This document shows, piece after piece, positions 60,201 through 64,000 of a DNA stretch of 64,000 nucleotides. Positions within the stretch are counted from its first letter, which is position 1. Every line of letters starts with the position of its first letter. The notes beneath the pieces were generated by a model. It made no database searches and was not told where the DNA came from. It was given only the letters and a program-made list of their open reading frames with translations. This stretch comes from Leptospira congkakensis. Its GTDB lineage: Bacteria; Spirochaetota; Leptospiria; Leptospirales; Leptospiraceae. The DNA is taken from positions 62,001 to 126,000 of the forward strand of contig NZ_RQGQ01000001.1 in NCBI RefSeq assembly GCF_004770265.1. Direction: 5' to 3'. Both the position numbers and the translations under genes were made by a program.

Positions 60201-60896
60201 ATTCAATTTTTAGAAGCTGCTGGAATTAACATAACAGACAATATACGAGAATTCCCTGGTAAAAAAATCTATCCAGAACGTAGTATTGGAACTCTTTCTT
60301 ATGAAGAAAAAGAAAGACGGAATGGACTGTTTATGGCTCGTGAATCTTTTCTTGCGGCCCTCGATCGCGATATCTCGAAAGATCCAAAAATTGTCAGAGA
60401 ATGTTATTATTACCTAGGTTGGATTGATTACAACCATGGTGACTTTGCGCAAAGTTTAGATTTTTGGGCAGAACTTCCTGAAGAAGATATTTACAATAAT
60501 GCTACCTTACTTTTTGGAAAAGGAAATGCGTTCTATTATACAAGACAATACAATGCAGCTCTTGGTAACTATCTGAAGTTAAAAGATGATTTTGAACTCA
60601 AAGAACAAAGTTTGGGTCGAGTCGATACAGAAAACTCTGACCATAGGGAAGTTTATGAAACCCTCACTGCTCTTTATAATAACATTGGAGCAGTGTATGA
60701 GAAAAAACAAGATACCATCAATGCCCTCAAATACTATTGGAAAGCAATGGAAACGGCAAGAAAAATTGGTTCTGTGAGCGAAATTGCAAACTCTAACAAA
60801 GATTTGGTGTTTGCTCGTGCAAAACTAGATAGAGAACCACTTCTCGAAGATTGGTTGGCTCCAACTCTTGATCGATTGGGTCAGATTAAAAAATAG
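57258..60896 (+). CDS. large TPR protein with acidic DDPF-repeat N-terminus and one membrane helix
   Basis: The protein has 1212 residues. The N-terminal ~400 residues are acidic and repetitive (GDDPFADMGSTPAATESFGD and variants). Residues ~420-480 hold a conserved block (LRYPPKLRRTIIDTIVNQRI, NQKEIIELIKAQQKPEDIAN). One membrane helix follows (SSAAAVFLVFGIVTLWKYVI, ~520-540), then TPR-type helix pairs to the end (AIEYFKRVF, AVKYYNDIIEKYPKNAIGHG, ALKYYWKAMETARKIG). This layout, with a large TPR part outside the membrane, recalls the spirochaetal periplasmic flagellar collar protein FlcA; that is a hypothesis. The opposite-strand 427-codon frame is a shadow of the acidic repeat. Confidence 0.8.
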   Translation: MAEPIDKLSPEEITQIETMFSALNKNPLSSEDLNPMAKVLREKLGYTNPIAPQEPETDTEEDSGSAFDDFDNEGAGDSEGGDPFTGLDEDDDFGPPKLPNREAEEDDGIDLDELLGEDGPKPTPTPAATDDFDFDAPTATDDADPFASDAGAAEEGDPFADMGSTPAATESFGDDPFGNLDAIDEAPLEDKPAPVIGDDPFANLGGDDTPPTTDEDLFAGFDTGSEESTSSADDFDFGGGAESPASGDDPFADMGSTPTATESFGDDPFANLGGDDSPSPDTGSADDPFGDMSSPSSGGDTFGDDPFADMGSTPAATENFGDDPFGNMDSPSTPSRDNEPADMGGGFDDPFGDLGVGMEPPSLDDDLGAPSFDDLAPSIDDMPVSTMDDFGSDGPGGFEEDLMSLGKEEEPEESLEANLTDEELAVIQAELLRYPPKLRRTIIDTIVNQRIPVRNQKEIIELIKAQQKPEDIANYLSGLLGERVELSDSTGKFAADGVPIIASRDAYTKEGAARKRELVRRTILSSAAAVFLVFGIVTLWKYVIVPYRAKAQYALGLEKIEEFSYETDALEKKKLLADAENYFIKGEEIFPHNLEFLNKYCIAYTKAGQYERAFEKCFGKVEPDFGYELEDKEHKRAWENRKEVPNISFAKKTEWNDAGVETAGRRPLPELAFYLTSQDKVPRKVLKAGAYIASRLKYNVHDIDTYIALGTFHSFHRKDFIEVPPGSNRKKYKNDHLAIEYFKRVFTDGGDPDNVDAIAGIAKIFYNKQEFGTAVKYYNDIIEKYPKNAIGHGGILSTYIEMWKRDKNPQYVLNHHRQVRNALNIEDELSLFVLAKLASFYIDLDSEEVRIKYNINPEDQVTGMEIDDNVEYLLNIAYGKEGGSKFAEGYYQRARFYFKKEEAARALKQLELASTYDIRHYLAVLLMAEYYIQTENYDEAVKLLREADDRYQNYRDRLGERDEDETLLEGSPGRISFNLGKIQFLEAAGINITDNIREFPGKKIYPERSIGTLSYEEKERRNGLFMARESFLAALDRDISKDPKIVRECYYYLGWIDYNHGDFAQSLDFWAELPEEDIYNNATLLFGKGNAFYYTRQYNAALGNYLKLKDDFELKEQSLGRVDTENSDHREVYETLTALYNNIGAVYEKKQDTINALKYYWKAMETARKIGSVSEIANSNKDLVFARAKLDREPLLEDWLAPTLDRLGQIKK

Positions 60897-60927
60897 ATTC
60901 TACGAAATTAGGGAGAAGTTGGTGAAT

Positions 60928-60952
60928 GGAGGATAGATGCATTCTATCCTCC
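60928..60952. terminator. hairpin between convergent TPR and glycosyltransferase genes
   Basis: GGAGGATAGA (60928-60937) pairs perfectly with TCTATCCTCC (60943-60952) around TGCAT. T-rich sequence follows on the plus strand. Good candidate for a bidirectional terminator. Confidence 0.65.
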
Positions 60953-60984
60953 GAGATTGGTTTGTTCTTGATTTGTATTTTGAA

Positions 60985-61938
60985 TTAATGTTTGCGAAAT
61001 CGTTCGCGGATCCCGAGTAAAAAGAAGTAGAAAGTTTCCCACATCCTTTGGATTCGGTAAGGTCTTGCGATGATCCTCCAAAGCCAGATGAGTCCTCTTT
61101 CCTTAAACCACTCCGGTGCTTTTTTGTCAGCACCAGATAACATATCTAAGGCGCCACCTACACCAATCACAACCGCTTTACCAAAATATCCTGTATTGTT
61201 TTCGATCCAAATTTCTTGGTTTGGAAAGTCCATTGCAAGGAAAATGATATCCGGCCCAGTTTTACGAATGGCTTCTTTGACTCGCATTTCGCGTTGTCTA
61301 TCGAGATGGCCTGCGTGCCTTCCTACAATTCTAACTTTGGGAAAATGTCTTGTGAGGTTGAAATAAATACGTTCCACAATTTCATCTTTGGCACCAAAGA
61401 TGAATGCTGTGAATTCTTTGAGTTCTGCCAAACGAATGAGGTCCATCATGACAGCAATAGGAGTGACTCGTTCTTTGAGTCTTCCAGAAGTCATCCAACC
61501 AATCCCTGCACCTTCCACCAAAATAGTTCCTGCTTTTTCTGCAATGCGGTGGAGTGATTTTTTGGGACGCATCCTCATGAGTTTGATGGGATCTAAAAAT
61601 AAAACATGGTGCATGCCTTCTTTTTTCTCGAGCACGCGAAAGAGTTTGGCTATGGCTTCGTCTGTAGTGACATTGTCGATGGGAATTCCCAAAACATTCA
61701 GAGTTTCTAGCTTAGAAACATCGATATTTTGGTATTCCAGTAGTATATCCCTCTCATCTTTTGAGGAATTGTGAACGATTTCGCTCAGTTGCTTCATGTA
61801 GCCGGGCTTTCCTTTCCTATCTAAAACATTATGTCCAGTACCCTCTATTGTCGCCTCTAAATTTTTAAAAACTTTCGTTTTTTCACTTGGATTGGAATCG
61901 AAAGAACGAGAAAAAGTATCAGAATGTTTCGAAGCCAT
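60985..61938 (-). CDS. WecG/TagA/CpsF family glycosyltransferase
   Basis: The protein has 317 residues. The family core begins near residue 78 (VLGIPIDNVTTDEAIAKLF). It then has HHVLFLDPIKLMRM, VEGAGIGWMTSGRL, FIFGAKDEIVERIYFNL and VGRHAGHLDR, and ends GPDIIFLAMDFPNQEIWIEN, AVVIGVGGALDMLSGADKKA, PEWFKERGLIWLWRI. It is a GT26 enzyme that transfers an N-acetylhexosamine-type sugar to a lipid-linked precursor. An unusual 70-residue N-terminal extension (SFDSNPSEKTKVFKNLEATI) precedes the core. Its start overlaps the divergent gene's start by 15 bp. Confidence 0.88.
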   Translation of the reverse strand: MASKHSDTFSRSFDSNPSEKTKVFKNLEATIEGTGHNVLDRKGKPGYMKQLSEIVHNSSKDERDILLEYQNIDVSKLETLNVLGIPIDNVTTDEAIAKLFRVLEKKEGMHHVLFLDPIKLMRMRPKKSLHRIAEKAGTILVEGAGIGWMTSGRLKERVTPIAVMMDLIRLAELKEFTAFIFGAKDEIVERIYFNLTRHFPKVRIVGRHAGHLDRQREMRVKEAIRKTGPDIIFLAMDFPNQEIWIENNTGYFGKAVVIGVGGALDMLSGADKKAPEWFKERGLIWLWRIIARPYRIQRMWETFYFFLLGIRERFRKH

Positions 61939-62949
61939 CTATTTTCAATATTGATTCTCATTTTTCTCTCAAGCAGCAGTTATGCGGAAAAACTTTCCAT
62001 TTATGGAACCATTCAAAATGGCACAACTGGTGGATTGGGTAAGGCAGATTCCATTCGTATGTTGGCTTTACAAGGAGCAATGGTTCCTTTGGCAGACATT
62101 GGTCCACAATCTGGAAAATTTCGTTTTCCGGAAACGGAATTGCCAGAAGGAGCACCCATCCTCTTACAAATCCAATACCAAGGTGTGAATTATAATAAAA
62201 TGATTCCGCCAACATCAAAGTTTCGTACATCTCCCCAGGACGTTACCGTGTATGATACTGGTGCCGATCGCAAACAAGTGGCCATAAAAAGTTTAATGCA
62301 GGTTATGCGAGAGAAAAAGGGACTTCGTGTTTTCAAATTGTTTTTGATTGATAACTCAAGCAAACCTCCAAAATCATTTGATTCTAAATTATCACCTTTA
62401 GAATATTCTGTAGCAGCAGAAGCCACAGAAATTTTGGCCCAAATCCAACAACCAGGAAGTAAGATGGCAATCCCTCTTGGAATTCCTGAAGGAAAAAACG
62501 GAGGAAGGTTATTGGATCGTGCCATTCTCCCTGGTGTTTCTGAAATGCAAATTTCCTATTTCATTCCGAATCAGTTTGATAAATTCACCGAACGAATGTT
62601 AATTGAGTCTGAAAATGGAAAATTTCCAATTTTTGTTAAACCACAAGATATGGAAATTAAAACGGGTGAAGGGACCCCTGTCACCAAACTGGATAAAGAT
62701 GTGCCTCCTGGTCTTAGTGCTTATGTTCTAAGTTCATTGGACTTTGGAACTCCTGTTGAATTTACTTTTTCTGGTGGAAAACCACTCCCAACCATCTCTA
62801 ACAATACAAATCCAGAAATTTGGAATGGATCCATTCTTACCAGTTGGGATTTATCTCTTTTTGCTGTAGTAGGGTTTCTTGGATTTTTATTTACGCTCTC
62901 ATTTATTTTTGTCTATCGAAAACAAATAGAAAGGAAAAACAATCCATGA
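61924..62949 (+). CDS. exported protein with C-terminal membrane anchor, hypothetical
   Basis: The protein has 341 residues. The signal peptide (FRSHLFSILILIFLSSSSYA) is followed by beta-rich sequence (LSIYGTIQNGTTGGLGKADS, LQGAMVPLADIGPQSGKFRF) of the kind seen in carboxypeptidase-regulatory-like folds. A C-terminal membrane helix (LFAVVGFLGFLFTLSFIFVY) ends in a positively charged tail (RKQIERKNNP), giving a periplasmic protein anchored at both a processing site and the inner membrane. Its start overlaps the glycosyltransferase start head-to-head by 15 bp, and its stop overlaps the transporter start (ATGA). Confidence 0.7.
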   Translation: MFRSHLFSILILIFLSSSSYAEKLSIYGTIQNGTTGGLGKADSIRMLALQGAMVPLADIGPQSGKFRFPETELPEGAPILLQIQYQGVNYNKMIPPTSKFRTSPQDVTVYDTGADRKQVAIKSLMQVMREKKGLRVFKLFLIDNSSKPPKSFDSKLSPLEYSVAAEATEILAQIQQPGSKMAIPLGIPEGKNGGRLLDRAILPGVSEMQISYFIPNQFDKFTERMLIESENGKFPIFVKPQDMEIKTGEGTPVTKLDKDVPPGLSAYVLSSLDFGTPVEFTFSGGKPLPTISNNTNPEIWNGSILTSWDLSLFAVVGFLGFLFTLSFIFVYRKQIERKNNP

Positions 62950-64000
62950 ACCAAAAACAAACAAAACGAGATACATCCTATTTGAGATTCATTGGTCTTG
63001 GCGAACTCGCAGACCATGGATCTAGAGGAATTTTAGCGTTTTGGGTAATTCTTGCCCTCACATTCTTTTTGTTTGGTGATCAAAACTTAATTGCACCGAA
63101 TATGAAAAATATTGCCGCTTCTCTTGGTATTACAAATCAGGCAGAGATAGATTGGAAATTTGGTGCAGAAGTCCCTACGTTATTTTTTATTTTAGGTGCT
63201 TTAGTTTCATTATCGATGGGCTATCTTTCTCAAGCATTTTCACGTAAACGTTTGTTAATAGCTGCTGTTTTGCTTGGTGAAATTCCGTGTTTTTTATCTG
63301 GTTTCGCTACTTCCTATAATGAGTTTTTGATTTTGCGTACACTTTGTGGATTTGGATTGGGGGGAATTTTTCCTTTGATTTATAGTTTGATTGGTGATTA
63401 TTTTTCAAGTCATTCAAGAGCTATTGCCACTGGTTATGTTTCACTAATGATTGGCCTTGGTGTGGGTGTTGGTCAACTATTAGGAGGAATTTTAGGTGGA
63501 GCTGATCCCATTGATGGCTGGAGGGCTTCCTTCATTTATATGTCAGCACCTTCTTTTCTTTTTGCTCTCATTTATTTAGTGTTTTGTGAAGAACCAAAAC
63601 GTGGTGGTTCCGAAGAAGTTGACGCGGCAAACACTCTTTCCCACAAAATTACATTCAAAGACTTTAAAATACTTTTTGAAAATAAAACCAACATAGGTGT
63701 GTTTTTACAAGGCATTCCTGGTTGTATCCCGTGGGGTGTGTTTTTTGTTTTTTTAGCAGATTATTACGAAAACACTTATCTGTTTTCAAAAGAAGTAGCT
63801 GCTGGTATGATCACCTTTGCTGCCATAGGTATTTTTATTGGATCATTTTTTGGGGGAGTTCTTGGCCAGTTACTTTATAATATAAAAAAACAATACCAAC
63901 CTTTACTCTGCATCTTCTCCATTATATTTGGAATTTTCCCAGCAGTATATTTGTTATATGCATTTAACATTGTTGGAAATATGGCATTATTTATTGGGCT
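62946..64000 (+). CDS. major facilitator superfamily transporter, 3' end outside window
   Basis: The first 351 residues lie in the window. The ATG at 62946 overlaps the upstream stop by four bases. Ten or so membrane helices are visible. MFS marks include the loop SMGYLSQAFSRKRLLIAAVL, the helix LRTLCGFGLGGIFPLIYSLI, and GYVSLMIGLGVGVGQLLGGI, with PIDGWRASFIYM later on. This resembles the Spns-like/ProP-like group. Substrate unknown. Co-translation with the anchored exported protein suggests a shared export or envelope task. Confidence 0.85.
   Translation, partial: MNQKQTKRDTSYLRFIGLGELADHGSRGILAFWVILALTFFLFGDQNLIAPNMKNIAASLGITNQAEIDWKFGAEVPTLFFILGALVSLSMGYLSQAFSRKRLLIAAVLLGEIPCFLSGFATSYNEFLILRTLCGFGLGGIFPLIYSLIGDYFSSHSRAIATGYVSLMIGLGVGVGQLLGGILGGADPIDGWRASFIYMSAPSFLFALIYLVFCEEPKRGGSEEVDAANTLSHKITFKDFKILFENKTNIGVFLQGIPGCIPWGVFFVFLADYYENTYLFSKEVAAGMITFAAIGIFIGSFFGGVLGQLLYNIKKQYQPLLCIFSIIFGIFPAVYLLYAFNIVGNMALFIG

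Overview
The window reads as chromosomal DNA of a spirochaete of the genus Leptospira, most likely an environmental or saprophytic species. This rests on AT-rich DNA with Leptospira-like codon use, on many lipoproteins with relaxed lipoboxes (for example FTSNC, LTASC, QANC), on large families of Leptospira-type outer-surface proteins, and on housekeeping genes (metK, pckA, glgA, clpS, ssb) scattered among hypothetical genes. No rRNA, intact tRNA, CRISPR array, transposase, integrase or phage structural gene was seen. Everything here was judged by eye from sequence; no database search was possible.

Layout. 0.1-4.4 kb: a secreted propeller-like protein, a divergent NmrA-type oxidoreductase/AraC regulator pair, and an ECF sigma factor coupled to a DUF1304 membrane protein. 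4.6-15.5 kb: surface-protein block 1, with a glycine-rich lipoprotein, three lipoproteins sharing the motif CKLxLNNPxDP, and the first of three giant lipoproteins. 15.6-19.2 kb: glgA, pckA and a DUF1761 protein. 19.3-35.3 kb: an accessory block with an AraC regulator, a duplicated array of small outer-membrane proteins next to giant lipoprotein copy 2, an RDD protein, a DUF1993 protein, a soluble SPFH protein, broken or degenerate lipoprotein genes, and giant copy 3. 35.4-41.1 kb: a helix-hairpin-helix protein, a TPM-domain protein, three tandem NCYFNP lipoproteins and a coiled-coil protein. 41.3-50.2 kb: ethanolamine-type permease, class III adenylate cyclase coupled to a glutamate-synthase-like protein, a response regulator with a frameshifted sensor kinase, ssb, and two envelope proteins. 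50.4-56.2 kb: a co-directional run of MBOAT acyltransferase, PilZ, NAD-binding protein, DUF374 acyltransferase, metK, half-transketolase and clpS. 56.2-64 kb: a CBM48-type protein, a large TPR protein, a WecG-type glycosyltransferase, a secreted anchored protein and a truncated MFS transporter.

Most striking content. (1) Three giant lipoproteins (about 1120-1145 aa) have a near-identical first ~740 residues but strongly diverged C-terminal thirds. The C-terminal third reads as six full repeats plus one split repeat, which fits a seven-bladed propeller closed by its two ends. Copies 1 and 3 lie in inverted orientation and each is followed by the same ~134-bp palindromic element bounded by direct repeats, a layout that would permit gene conversion or inversion. 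(2) The small outer-membrane protein genes at 20-23 kb are separated by imperfect palindromes with TTCGCATA/TATGCGAA ends. They resemble cassette recombination sites, and one gene copy is truncated exactly at such an element. (3) Several genes are visibly decaying: a sensor kinase with a frameshift and a missing N box, a lipoprotein gene with one in-frame TAA, and an internally deleted copy of a neighbouring lipoprotein gene.
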